Positions 9,281 to 21,211 of a stretch of 64,000 bases of DNA are shown piece after piece; the first letter of the stretch is position 1, and each line of letters begins with the position of its first letter. The translations under genes and the position numbers were made by a program. This DNA comes from Abelmoschus esculentus (Eukaryota > Streptophyta > Magnoliopsida > Malvales > Malvaceae). Below the pieces are notes generated by a model that did not search any database, was not told the origin of the DNA, and saw only the letters and a program-made list of their open reading frames with translations. The DNA is taken from positions 11,560,001 to 11,624,000 of the forward strand of contig JAUCBN010000038.1 in assembly GCA_035048815.1 (NCBI GenBank), read 5' to 3'.

Positions 9281-10560
9281 TGATAAGTGCTCAATTCACT
9301 ATCACTTTCTACACTTTTCATGGGCATTAATCATCAAATCTACACCTACTTGGACCAATGCATATACATAATATGATATATTTAGGCATAATGTTATTAA
9401 AATCATATTTATAGAAAAGGCATACTTTACAGTATTTTATGTTGTGTAGGAAAAAGTATTGTCGCGGCAGCAAACTGAGGTCGAGGCAGGACCTGATGCC
9501 GAGGCAGCAGAGGATAAAAAACAATATGGCAGGCAAACTGAAGAGAAAAATGAGGAGAATATTGCTGAAAAAGAAGCCCAAGGATCGGAGCTACAGAGCA
9601 CAAGGAAAGCCCAAAGACAAGGCCACGCGGGAAAACCTTCTAGAAGAAATAAACTTGGAAATATTTGACCTATGTACATAACTTGTTCCCTACTCCAAGT
9701 TGTATTTTACTTAGGAAAGGTTTGCCCTAGGCCAAGCCTATATAAGGCATAGTCGTTCAAGGATATGAGAGACACATTAGACTAATAGCTTAGAGTATAG
9801 AATTAGATTTAGTTTTTCTTTTCTATATTATGTTCTAATTTTGTTTAGGCTTAGGTGAAGGTTGTAAAGTATTAGTGTGAGGAAGTCAAACTTTGTTTCT
9901 TGTTTCTAATGTAATAAAATATCGAAGTTTGCTTATTCTTTTCTATTCCTTGTTCTTGCATTCAAGCTCGAGAGAGAAGTTTGTGAGTAATCCATTCACA
10001 AAAGGGATAAGTACGATATTTAAATTGGGAAACACTAACTCGGCCTAGGGATAGGTTAAGAGTTTCAGTGACTAAGAGAAGTGTGGGATTGGTTGGTAAT
10101 TATAATTGATTCACACTGAGAGGTATCATCAAGGACTGGTCATCAACAGTATTTCGACTTAGAGATAAGCGAAATCATTAAAGGAAACTTTATTGAACTT
10201 TGGTAAAGTCTGCCCAAGAGCAAGAGATTGTCGCGATAGATGAGTGACACCACTGTCGAGGCAATAATCTATAGTCCTACCGAGGCAATGTTGTACAAGT
10301 GCATTGGACAAGAACAAGTTGATCAAATCCGCTATACAGCACAACTGGATCTTGGTCACTTTTCCTTATCTTATCTTATTTTATCTTTATTTTTAGTTTT
10401 TAGATAATTCACAATCCAACTCACTTGTGTTTTTATTTTCTTTTACAGAGCAAGAAGGTCAAAGGAAGCATATTAAGTATATCAATCCCTAGGGAGACGA
10501 TACTTGATACTCATCACTTTATTAGTTGACGATGTGTCACTTGCACTAAAATTGAGCATA
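9281..10560 (+). repeat. 3' LTR of element B
   Basis: It starts TGATAAGTGCTCAATTCACT and carries word clusters at 9461-9510 and 10228-10290 and a TATATAA box at 9739. The right end is uncertain: similarity to the LTRs of A and C fades after CACTTGCACT near 10548, and copia sequence is recognisable from about 10577. Confidence 0.75.
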
Positions 10561-10576
10561 TGTAGCACACACCAAA

Positions 10577-10713
10577 GAGATGTGGAAATATGCAAAATAC
10601 ACACGGATGATAACATTGTTGGTCCCTTGACGAAGCCTCTGACGCAACAGAAGTATGATCGTCACACTGAGTCACTCGGTATTAGATATGTGAGTGATTG
10701 GTCTAAGTTCTAG
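10577..10713 (+). pseudogene. copia pol C-terminus (end of RNase H)
   Basis: The frame reads RDVEICKIHTDDNIVGPLTK, then PLTQQKYDRH, then SLGIRYVSDW and stops at 10711. This is the standard end of plant copia polyproteins, where the ADPLTKPL motif is expected; here it is VGPLTKPL. The LTR begins 9 bases after the stop. The catalytic part of the RNase H is not present. Confidence 0.8.
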
Positions 10714-10721
10714 TGAGAGAT

Positions 10722-12171
10722 TGTTAGAGTATGCCCAATGACCAATCATATGATGATTGTAAGGATACTTTTATTTACCAATTTTATTGAATAAAGGCAT
10801 TGCCATTGTTGTTTTCAGATATATGTGTCAATGTATAACATAAACTGAGAAACAATAAGGTCCATATAATAATATATGTATTATTATTAAAAGATCCTTA
10901 GTCAAGTATTATTATGAGTATGGACAATATTAATACGTTTAAGACTAACATGTGATTAATTGATGACAATGAGTTGTATTGACATAGAGATGTTAGAATT
11001 AATACATGAATATATTAGTAGAGAATAATATATTAGATTGACCCACTATGAGCATATATCTTGGATTATTATGTGACGGTCACGATATTGCTCATAGTGA
11101 AATTTATATGTATGATCCTTAGACTTGAGATTATTACTATCTCAACATATGTTGTTTTATGTTTTGATGCAGTTAAAGGTGTCTCGTAATTAGTTACACT
11201 ATAAAAACTGACATTGGACATATTACAATGTATGTAGTGAAATGTGAATGATCAAGATAGGATTTGTCCTTCCTACATAATAGGAAAATATATCAAAGGC
11301 CACTTGATTGAGTGAGACTAGAAATGCATGGCCATGCTTGAATATGTTGATATGAGATATCACAAATTATTCATTAAAAGTAGTCTACTCTAGATATCAA
11401 GAAAAATTAAAATAGGCTATACAAGTGTGACTATTCCAAGACTTGTGCCTATTAAAGATATAAAAGGATAAAAGGATATAATATATTAAGATAGTTGGTC
11501 ACGGACATGATACATCGAATCATGATCTCTTGTAACTTAGATGACAATGATATATTGCTAGATGTGACTCATTGTTTGTAATATTAGAATTGTTCTAATA
11601 TTATTACTAATGTTACAATGAGCCTACAGGGTCACACCCAATGGTTGAAAATGAGCAAAAATATATATAAGTATAAGTAGATTATATTTAATCCCGAATT
11701 TTAAATAAAGTATATAATTATAGTAATTATATCCCTGTTAAATTAGAATTAAATATAGATTCCGAAATTTAAGCAAATAATTAAAGTAATTATGCCCTAT
11801 AAACAAATTCGGAATCAAACTCTTATACCTAAGGTTACACCTATATAAAGGATCTTTGGTCTAGCAACCACAATAGAGAATTTTGAATTCTCAAACCCTA
11901 GAATCACAAAAAATGGTTTTTCGAGATTTTGCTCTATCAATCGGGTGAACTGAGTAGAGGCCGAGACGATATTCGTGGAGGCTAAAGATTCAAATTGTCA
12001 AACGATCGTGATTGTCGCAAATCCAATTATTGTTTTTGCTGCTTATCAAGAAACTCAATGTAAGTCATCGCATCTCTTTCTCCCGATTTCGGATTAAACG
12101 TACATGGATCACTGAAAAGACCATCGTAATTTTGTTCCGCTGCGCCATGGGGTTTGCCGGCGGTCCCAACA
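10722..12171 (+). repeat. 3' LTR of copia element L
   Basis: It runs from TGTTAGAGTATGCCC, just after the GTGAGAGAT purine tract, to GGCGGTCCCAACA, a typical copia end (1,450 bp). A TATATAAA box lies at 11842-11849, followed by the pyrimidine-rich 'TTCTCAAACCCTAG' leader usual in such LTRs. No partner LTR is in the window. Confidence 0.75.
11842..11849 (+). promoter_or_regulatory. TATA box, copia L LTR
   Basis: TATATAAA lies about 1.12 kb into the LTR with a plausible leader downstream. Confidence 0.5.
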
Positions 12172-15100
12172 GGTTATAAGCATCTCTACCAACGACAACA
12201 TCCTCACCAAAAACCCGAAAGATTCATGTCATAACACCTTAACATGCCTTTCCAGACCTAAATAACTCACTCATACCAGTTACATGTTTGTTAACGAGAG
12301 AACACCCATAAACTCAATTAGAAGCCCATAATCCGTCTCAAAGCCTTACCACATTAGAGCATACTACTCATCAACTCCAACCATTCTCAAAGAAAACACT
12401 CTCTTTTAACTGCTAAGAAACCACGTCACAAAACTTATGGAGATTTGTTAGCACACCTCTACTTTAGCACCTTAGACGAAAACAACATTCTCAAGAACAC
12501 TGACTCTCAAGTTCAACTTACCAGCAAAACAAACATTCACTTTCAACTCATCCTCATCCAAAACAAGTCCATCAAACAACAACCGCTTACAAACTCCTTT
12601 AACAACTTCTTACTTCTAGATGTATAGCAAAATACTACCACAAACTTTGACTAAGAAACCATTCTAATTATAGCACCATACAACACAATCACGTCCCTCA
12701 TAGACATAAAAGACAACCAACACCAAAGCTAAAACCCATCGACACAACTTCCACTGTGGCCCGCTCACGCAACTCCACCAACATCCGATAACAACTTACC
12801 TTCGAACATCTTAACCATGGAATGTCTCACCTAAAGCTCTATTACTTAGACCAATACCCTTCGAGCCAACACTGCTCTTGATTTCACAACACTCTTAACT
12901 TAGTCCACTAAACCGACACCTATCAAGACATAACCCTTAAGCAACCCAAGTCACACTAAGCAAATTAGATTTAACTAATCATGCAACACAAGACACTTTT
13001 AATCCTTTTGTCTCAGTACACAACATCATGCTCATCCAAAAGACAATGTCTCCTCTAAAAACTAGATCACCATAACCAACTTAGCTACACGCCATTAACA
13101 ACCTGAACGTACTACTCACTCAACTTTTCCCAATCAACAACTCATTGGTAAGACTATTAAACAACACAACACTGCAGTCAACCAACTTTTATTTCACTTA
13201 GATTATTCCAAGCTCAAACTTATGCCCCTCCAACCTAGCCAAACTTAATGTTACTCTTCCGTCCACTCACCTTAACATCATTTTAATGTTAAGCAACAAC
13301 CACACAAAAGAAAACTAACCGTAGGAAGAAAACTCAATAATACAAACCCTTGCAACACTTCTTGACGATAAAACAAGTCCAAAAGATTGCCTGATCAATA
13401 ATGTTTATAAACTACCCAAGTTCCTCATCAAACAACTTCTTCATATAGAGATATCAAGGAATTACATCCAAAACCTCCACCACAACCTACCCATACCCAA
13501 GCAAAACCTGACACAACATACAAAAGTTAAGCCAAACGACACAACAACAACCTCTCAAGTTCCACACAAGTTCGTTATGCATCCTTCATCACCTCAACTC
13601 TTTTTCTAAAATATTTATTTCTTTTCCAAAAACCCATTTAGCGTTTTACAAAACAAGGCACTAGAACAGTTACGCCCTTGACCTAAATACTTTCTGAATC
13701 ATACCAAACGGAAAATACAAATTATTACTTCCACCAAATACAACGATAATACAACACCTCTTACACAAACTAAACTTTCGCCGAATGAACCTTGCGAAAC
13801 TCAGCCTTCCGCTTCACCAACATTAAAATCAAGTCACTCATCTCGTGTTCAACCATCCATAGCTCCAAACCCCGACTAACCAATCCTTATCTAAGATTAC
13901 TTCCCAACCAGAATAGTAACTCGACTCACTGCATAATAGGCTCGGCTCCAACAAGAGTATCTTTTAGATATCCCTTTAAACCTACACCCTCTCCCTATAA
14001 GATTAACTAGAGCATAACTTTCATTTTCAAGAGGGAAACGTTTGTAGATATGGACAATATGTGTATGAGTCCTATATGTCACCCTAGATGCCTATGCAAG
14101 TGCATGCAAATACAATCTAATGTCATGCTCAAGAATGCATGCATATCCAAAGATGTCTAATGTATATGCATATAAATACTCTTATACTATGCATGATTGT
14201 TGTTCATACTCACAAACAACATCCTCAACTCTGGAACTTTAACTTTTTATCTCTTCAACATTCAGAACCATAGAAACTTATCACTCAAGAGTACACAACC
14301 ACACCATAACTCGAACGTTTCCAACTCATTCAATTCACCTTTCACAAAAAGCACTTTGAAACTCCTAAGGCGTCATCGGTGATGTAGTCACCTACTACTC
14401 ACTAGCATAACAACTCTCAGACTAAACTGATTCAAAACCACTTTACACTCAAACACGATTGAGGACCCAATAAACTCAAGATTGGATATCACAACACCAC
14501 AACACAAAACTTTCTATACTTTCTAATCTCCACAACTCCTCTATTACCAAGTTTTAGCTTTCTCTTCGGTCCCTTATCAAGCATAATAAAATAGAAAATA
14601 ATTTTAACAAGCAAAAATATTTTGCAAAACTTGTGAGGCCAGTGCGAAGCATGTTCCAAGTAGCTCAAGTACAATATAAAACAATTTCCTAACAGTAGTT
14701 AGAGCAATGAGTACCCAAAATAAACCCCAACAATATATACTCAATAATCACATAACACAATCATCAACTATAATTAACATATATAACCATGTAACAATTG
14801 AATTTTCCATAATATGCATTAAGCATCATATAAAATCACCTCAAAGTCTCATGTATTAACAAATGTAAATTCAAACTAGTTTTTCTATACACGTGAAATA
14901 TCATAATCCACAAATTTCATGAGATGTTCAACTTATATTTCATTTTTTTAAACCAACCGGCAACAATGTATGCAATATTTAAAATCTAAACATATTTTTT
15001 ACCTCTATAAATTTCACATGCAAGATAACCTTATAAAATGGCCAAAACATTAGTTTATGTCACATAATATTCAATTCCTTTAGCCAAGCAACTCACGGAC

Positions 15101-15423
15101 ATGTTCACATTTATATATAACTAATTTCATAGCCGAACAAGAAGATTTTATCATTCTTACAGATAATCACGTATACATGGTAGATTATCTAAGCCTATCA
15201 AAATTTAATGATACTTACAAACACCGTGCTTGACAAACAAAACCTTAGGTTACTATCTCACAATACAAATTAACCATTTATAGCAAACATCGTGCATCAC
15301 ATACAAAATATAGTATTTTTAAATAATCATCGTGCATATACACATATATCAACATACTAAGCAAACACCGTGCAATATAATATATTACATTCAACCAACA
15401 ACATACCCCAAAGATTCATAAAC
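12172..15423 (-). other. internal region of element J, no recognised coding
   Basis: There is no open frame above about 72 codons and no retroelement motif on either strand. From about 12,200 to 14,700 the plus strand is strikingly poor in G and rich in C and A, so the element's own strand is rich in G and T. Near 15,215-15,380 the motif CA(C/T)CGTGC recurs four times at 40-65-base spacing. Confidence 0.4.
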
Positions 15424-15438
15424 CTGGCTCTGATACCA
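15424..15438 (-). other. primer binding site of element J (initiator tRNA-Met type)
   Basis: On the minus strand it reads TGGTATCAGAGCCAG, the classic complement of the initiator tRNA-Met 3' end, six bases inside the LTR end. It orients J on the minus strand. Confidence 0.8.
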
Positions 15439-15443
15439 ACAAA

Positions 15444-18315
15444 AGTAACCTCTTCGACCCGGTCTAGATATCACCCGACTCGAATGAGCTATACGGTGAA
15501 TACCGAGGCTAATCCAAAGGCTCACCTCGATAAACAACCCTAAGATTTTTTTTCTTTTATCTTATCTAAATGCTTTAATTAGATCCTACGTGTTCATGTA
15601 AGGACTAAGTTCATTTACAGCGGAAAGAGATGTGAAGCGAGTCCTAATTTACCGAACAAGTTTAGGTTCTCTAGATGCATACAAGACCTTATAGGCATAA
15701 TCCAAACTTTGAACATCATCCTTAGATGCAAAGTCACCTAATTCCACATGCAAAACACATAATTTATAAGCATACTTTATCAGTAACAAACATGGTATAT
15801 CATAATTTAAAATTAACCTATAATGGATCTCAAATTACCTCATTAACATAAAGATGTATCAATTATAATAATCAAGCCAAAATAACCAAAAACACATAGG
15901 TTCAATAAGCCATATCTTAAGAAATAACAATGTTGATAAACGTCAAATATATATAAGCATACGGCTATAACAAATCTTATCATCATATCAATAATATTAA
16001 CATGGTTACCCGTCCCCATTGCTCTCTCACTACTACTAAAATTATAAAAAGACATACTTGAGCTCATACTTGGCGATTATATGGAATCCTTACTTGCCCT
16101 TGCTGCCTCAACATCTATATCCTGCATTGCAAGGTAAAAGAGAGGGTTAAGCATAAAGCTTAGTGAGGGAATAAAACACATTTAAAACTTATTTGAGAAC
16201 ACCTTGCAATACAACCCATAATAAACCGATTTCTTCAATTCAAAACACATGTCATGCTCTTTATAATAGAAAACATTCATGGCAAACAATGTCACTTATA
16301 AAAACTCAGTAAGTGTCATCAAACCATGGCTTACAATGCCATCATTAAAATCTGGTACTAATACCTCTTTCAAATCACATGCCTTATAAATAAAAACACA
16401 AGTCTTACATACTACTCGTATAGCAATGCTTACACATGCATCTCATTGCAAAAATCTCAAGTCTTACATGCTAACAACATAGCAATGCTTAAATCACATG
16501 CATAACAATGTACAAAACCGTATTAAAACACATGCATAATCCCATATGCATACATGTAATTACCATGACACTTAAATTTGAAAAATAAAACATATATTGG
16601 TGCTAGTGATCCGATTTGTACTACTCCAAATTGTTAGGATAAATGGGCAACTTCATGTTAGTACTACTCCCAGAGCATGCGCATGTTTATAATACTCTCA
16701 ACATGAATTATCTCACCTTGGTGTTTGGTGACAGTACTACTCCGATCAACCTGTATGTGACAGTACTACTCCCATCACATAGCATTAGAATAAAAAGCAA
16801 AATGCAACACACAACGAATTTATACACGTACGACTTTTGAATGTTTATAGTGCACTCTAGACCCTATTGATCGATCAACTTATCCCATAAGGTTTATCAC
16901 TTAACTAGCCAATATATATTATCAAAAATCAATGCTCAAAACTTGATTCAAAACAGAATTCAAATCACATGTATCCCACCTTTTATGCATCACTTACAAA
17001 ATCGATAAAACCACTTTTATCTTATTTTTCAACACAAAATCGTGGGAATATCAAATGCATATAAAATCTATTTAAAAACAATATCATGAGCATTTATATA
17101 CATGTGTAATCACATATGCACAATACAATAAGAGTATGACAAATAACATAATAAAAACACGGCGTAATATGGGAACCTTTAAGAAAAACTTACTTCGGAG
17201 TATAGGGAGATTTCTCATGCCTTCGACCAAACTTTTGAAAACCCAAGTAAAACACTGTCGAAGCAGCCCACTCTCATAATCCACTCACCAATAACCATTT
17301 CTTGTCCGACAAGTCACTGATTTGACCCAAAACTTCTTCAAACGTGATCACCAACTTCTTGTCCTATTTCCAACATAAAAAACAAAGGATTTAGTGCACC
17401 TAATTTCACACAACAAACCCCAAATCGGACCCCCACACAACAACCCTTAAACCCATCAAAGCCTTAACCGAAAACTACCAAACTTCTCCTAAACCTATAG
17501 TCCGGGAGTAGTGACTTTAAAAACATATTATAAATATCATATCATGATTAAAATCAATAATTTAAGAACCAAAAACAGTGAGTAAAACTCTTGAACAAAA
17601 ATTATGGGTTTTGATCAAAAACCGATTTTTCTTAAACCAAAAGAGTAAAAACGTTTTTACCAAGCCAATAACTTGGTAATTTCAATAAATAACCTTTTAA
17701 AATCAGAGGATTGAATGTTTCTCACCTCCAATTCTGACCCAACCAACTTCCATGGTTTTTGAGAAGAAAAACAAGTGAAAAATAATTTTTTTTGAAGAAA
17801 AAAATTATAAATAATTATTAGAAAGAAAATTAATGAAAAGAAATCGACTTTACCTTGAAAAGACGGCCGTTCTCAGCCTTGGAAAGATGGAAAACAAAAA
17901 TAATAAAATAATGGTTTAGGTTTTGATATAAAATAGGTTTTTAGGAATTAAATATAGTAATTTGGGTTATTAATTAAAAATTTGGGTTAAGTGTTATTTA
18001 AATAAGTCCATGGAAGTTTAAATCAATTATAATTTGGATTGGATCAAAGCCCCTTACAGATTCAAAGTTTTGGCTTAGTTTATAAAATTGTCCTTAAGTT
18101 TTTAATTTTTATAAAATAATCACTAGTTTCAAAATTCTAAGGATTCAAGGGTCTATTTTTGAAAATAAGTTTACCAAATTCAATTTTATATTAAATAAGA
18201 ATTTTAGGATATTTTTCCATAATTTATTTTGATTAAAAACAATTATTTAAGTACTTAATCCCGAACTAGGCTAAACCGACTCACTAACTTTTAAGCCCAA
18301 TTTTGGGGTGTTACA
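15444..18315 (-). repeat. 5' LTR of gypsy element J
   Basis: The outer edge is TGTTACA reading right to left at 18315 (minus strand TGTAACACCCC). The inner edge is at 15444, next to the primer site, with TG/CA ends partly mutated. It is 2,872 bp. Within it, at about 16,610-16,770, AGTACTACTCC occurs four times. The outer edge abuts copia element I sequence at 18316, so J appears to have inserted into I. Confidence 0.7.
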
Positions 18316-18800
18316 ACTATCATGGTACCACATGTTTTGAATTTAAGATTTGGCCTTGAAGCAATGCTCAACCTACAAACAAAGATTTAGTTTTTGATTT
18401 TTGGTACCCAAATCATTTTGGGCCCATAAGAGTTAGTTCCCCAAAGTTTGGTTCCCTTAGGAATCCAAGATGCAATGGCATGAACATTATTAGAAATAAC
18501 AAGTTCCTTAGTAACCCATACACTCCTAATCTTTATATGTCTAGTATGCCTTTGAAACCTTCTTTACTTGTGGTTTTGAAAATTCTTTTTCACATGGTTG
18601 GGTTTTGAAGTACTTTCTTTTCCAAAATTTGGACTACCAACCCCTTTGATTTGTTCTTTGAGCTCATTCACCACTTTGTGGTGATTCTCACTCAAGCTAA
18701 AGATAAGGTTGTTTAAATCAACATTTTCTTTTTGAAAAAAGTTTAAATCATCATTTAAAACAACAACCTTTTCTTCAAATTCTAGAATTGTTTTTGTCAA
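18316..18800 (-). pseudogene. gag-pol linker region of copia I
   Basis: The minus strand reads ILEFEEKVVVLNDDLNFF, ENHHKVVNELKEQIKG, NHVKKNFQNHK, then in other frames VWVTKELV and KMIWVPK. This is the coiled-coil and 'K(K/M)IWVPK' spacing seen between the zinc knuckle and the integrase of SIRE-type copia elements. It is broken by stops and ends at the J insertion. Confidence 0.55.
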
Positions 18801-18817
18801 AGAATCATTTTTCTCTT

Positions 18818-19342
18818 CTAAATCGAAATGGTTTTCTTGCTTTTCAAAATTGATTCTTTGAACTTTAAAACCAACTCATCATATGCATCATATAGTTCAT
18901 CATAAGAAAAATCATTACAAGATGATTCAAGGGTTACCTTGGGATTATCAAGAGCCATGAGACAAAGATTGGCCACTTCATTTTCTTCATCAGATGATGA
19001 CTCCTTATCACTCCAAGTGGCAACATGGGCTTTTTGTTTATTCTTCTTCTCAAACCCCTTTCTTTTTAATTGTGGGCATTCGGTCCTAATGTGATCGGGC
19101 CTCTTGCACTCATAACAAATTATTTGGTCTTTCTCATCTTCTTTGCCCTTTCCTTCAAACTCTTTCCTTCTTTGAAATCTCCTATTTCGATTAGCCCTCA
19201 TGAGCTTAGTGAATCTTTTGGCTACCATAGCAAATTCTTCCATCTCTTCTTCTTCACTTGTATCCACTTCCTCTAGAGACATTGAAGCTTTAAGAGCAAT
19301 ACCTTGCTTCTCCTTTTCTAGTTCTTTCTTTTCAAGCTTCAA
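18818..19342 (-). CDS. copia Gag, zinc-knuckle portion (open fragment)
   Basis: The 174-codon open frame on the minus strand is an acidic and basic linker (SLEEVDTSEEEEMEEFAMVA, RFTKLMRANRNRRFQRRKEF) followed by a CCHC zinc knuckle CYECKRPDHIRTECP (C-X2-C-X4-H-X4-C). Then come SDKESSSDEENEVANLCLMA and a DFSYDELYDAYDELV segment typical of SIRE-type Gag. In the family the knuckle packages the genomic RNA. The upstream capsid region lies at 19343-20060 but is separated by frameshifts, so this is an open piece of a pseudogene. Confidence 0.75.
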   Translation of the reverse strand: MKLEKKELEKEKQGIALKASMSLEEVDTSEEEEMEEFAMVAKRFTKLMRANRNRRFQRRKEFEGKGKEDEKDQIICYECKRPDHIRTECPQLKRKGFEKKNKQKAHVATWSDKESSSDEENEVANLCLMALDNPKVTLESSCNDFSYDELYDAYDELVLKFKESILKSKKTISI

Positions 19343-20060
19343 TTCTTCTTTTATTATTCTCTTCCTTTCTTCATGATCTCATGGGTGAGAAGAGATCCCA
19401 AAAGAGCATCAAGCTTAAGAGTATTGAGGTACTTGGCTTCAATAACAGGCGTTCTATTGCTATCTCAAGACTCGGGAAGAGAGTAGATGAGTTTTTTTAC
19501 GAATTTCTCCTATGGTATGATCTCACCAAAACCCTTGAGACCATTAACAATAGCGGAAAATCGATCAAACATCTTGGTGATGTCTTTATCCGGTTCTATC
19601 TTGAAATTCTCATAATTGAGATTAAGAAGAACGATCTTCGTTTCCTTGACGTCATTGGTGCCCTCATAAGTTGTCTCCAATGAATCTCAAACTTCTTTGG
19701 CACTAGTACATGATGACATCTTCGAGTAGATGTCGGAACCAAGAGCACAAAATAGAATGTATAAAGCTTTATCGTTTGTGGACATCCTTCTTCTTTCAGC
19801 ATCGGTCATCTCATTTCTCCTTTTTGTCATTTATCTATCACATTCTTGCTTCATAGGGATTAAGGGGTCATCTTTGATTATATCCCAAAGAATATAATCA
19901 TTTGAGTTGATGAATAACCTCATCCTATTCTTCCAATAGGGATAGTTATCACCATTGAAGAATGGAGGCTTGATGATGGGGTGACACTCGTTCCAACTTC
20001 TGGAAGTAAAGGCTATTGGATTTTACTTGAGATGTAGATCAACAATCTTTGGATCTTCTT
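19343..20060 (-). pseudogene. copia Gag, capsid region (decayed)
   Basis: Read on the minus strand in one frame with stops: TYEGTNDVKETKIVLLNLNY, ENFKIEPDKDITKMFDRFSA, IVNGLKGFGEIIP, stop, EKFVKKLIYSLPES, stop, LNTLKLDALLGSLLTHE. This matches the conserved gag region of SIRE-type copia elements (the UBN2 / gag-polypeptide family). It leads directly into the zinc-knuckle fragment. At least two internal stops are visible. Confidence 0.75.
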
Positions 20061-20089
20061 CGGTGGATGTTAATCTCTTCAAAGATCTA

Positions 20090-20101
20090 GCTCTGATACC
20101 A
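20090..20101 (-). other. primer binding site of copia I (initiator tRNA-Met type)
   Basis: The minus strand reads TGGTATCAGAGC two bases from the LTR end at 20104. It fixes the orientation of element I. Confidence 0.8.
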
Positions 20102-20103
20102 AT

Positions 20104-21211
20104 TGTTAAGTTGATCACATAATGAATTTGGTCAAGAGGGGGATGAATTGGCTATTAAAAATTTTGATGAAAGATTTTCGGTAAAAATGAGAAGGATTAA
20201 GGATAGAAGATTTATAGTGGTTCAAGCTTCAAAACAAGCTCTACATCCACTACCTTAGCTCCCACTAAGGATTTTGAAACCAATTAACTAGATGAATTCA
20301 ACCTTTTTCTAGGTTCAAGGGCTAACCTTTACAAACAAGCCAATTTTCTAACCACAATTGACTTGAACCTCACCAAAGATTACAAGAGATAAAAGATGTG
20401 CCAAAAGAATTCTCTCACAAGAATAAGATGCCCCGATTACAGATTAACTCTCCCCAAATTCAATTACAAAGAATCAAAATGAAAAACAAGAGTTGGGAGT
20501 CAAGATATGCAATAAAGTGCTTTGGAGTTAGATTTGATTGCTTGGATGTTGCTTGAGGTTCAATAGTTGTTAATGCTGCTTGAAATACTTCAATTTATAC
20601 CTTCTCATTGATTTCTAACCGTTGGGTTGTTGGATATGTAAATATAGATATTGGAGCTTCATCTTTCCATCATAAATGCACTCTGCAGCAACTCGTATCG
20701 AAACACGGGCTACCTATTTTGAAACAGACCATAAATAGAAAGAGTCGTTTTGTATTTAATAAGGGGTGTATCGAATTAGGTTTCGATACCTAGAGTAAAC
20801 TGTGAAGGTTGGTATCGAAACGGGTTAACCACCATTTAAAGCTTTAACTGCCCCCAACGGTCAAAATATTTAATGCTCAAAGAGCCGTTGGGGATTTTAG
20901 GGGGTATCGATATAGGTATCGAAACACTTACTCATATTTTAAAATATTTAAAAATCAAATTCTAGTTTGGTACTTGGTTCGAAACAAAAGTTGGCAGTGA
21001 GGTCCCGGTATCGAAACGGGTATCGAAACTTGTTCTAAGTCTTAAGAACATTCTTTGAAAAATAAAGGGAGGTATTGATACCTGTTCTTGGGGTATCGAA
21101 AGGCTTGTGTAAAAACACTTAGAAAAAATTATTTCAATGTTATTGGTTTGACTTGAATCTTAATTTTTGACTTAGTAACTTAAAAATTTATTACAAAAAT
21201 AGTCCTTTAAC
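20104..21211 (-). repeat. 5' LTR of copia I
   Basis: The inner end is next to the primer site. The outer end is set at a TTAACA near 21211 because the minus strand then begins TGTTAAAGGAC; this is an estimate. The LTR has a dense cluster of GTATCGAAAC / GTATCGATA words between about 20,690 and 21,105. Confidence 0.6.
20690..21105. repeat. cluster of TATCGA/TTCGAAA words in copia I LTR
   Basis: GTATCGAAAC and close variants (TTTCGATACC, TATCGATATA, GGTTCGAAAC) occur about ten times in 400 bp. Similar clusters occur in the unrelated Tekay LTRs in this window. Confidence 0.7.

Larger units (their letters stand above)
5434..10560 (+). mobile_element. Tat/Athila-like element B, internally deleted
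   Basis: Two related LTR copies (5434-6159, truncated, and 9281-~10560) bracket an internal region. That region keeps only the very end of pol, the accessory ORF and the 3' non-coding block. Primer site, gag and nearly all of pol are missing: the 5' LTR is joined directly to pol-end sequence at about 6160. No target duplication is visible, and the right flank is copia sequence rather than the gag fragment on the left, so the locus was rearranged after insertion. Confidence 0.8.
10561..12171 (+). mobile_element. copia element L, 3' end only
   Basis: It consists of the last part of a copia RNase H, a purine-rich stretch, and a complete 3' LTR. All upstream copia sequence is absent, replaced by element B's LTR. 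Confidence 0.8.
12172..18315 (-). mobile_element. gypsy element J (minus strand), 5' LTR plus non-coding internal region
   Basis: Read on the minus strand it has a 2.9-kb LTR (18315 to 15444), a TGGTATCAGAGC primer site and about 3.25 kb of internal sequence, and then ends against copia L at 12171. No gag, protease, RT or integrase motif was found in the internal part. The LTR termini (TGTAACACCCC start, GGTTAC end) resemble the Tekay-type LTRs elsewhere in the window. Either J is a large non-coding derivative or its coding part lies beyond the deleted left end. Confidence 0.6.
18316..21211 (-). mobile_element. SIRE-like copia element I (minus strand), 5' part
   Basis: On the minus strand it has an LTR (about 21211 to 20104), a TGGTATCAGAGC primer site, a gag with a zinc knuckle and the start of the gag-pol linker, cut off at 18316 by element J. 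The order and orientation are consistent. The rest of pol and the 3' LTR are not in the window. Confidence 0.75.
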
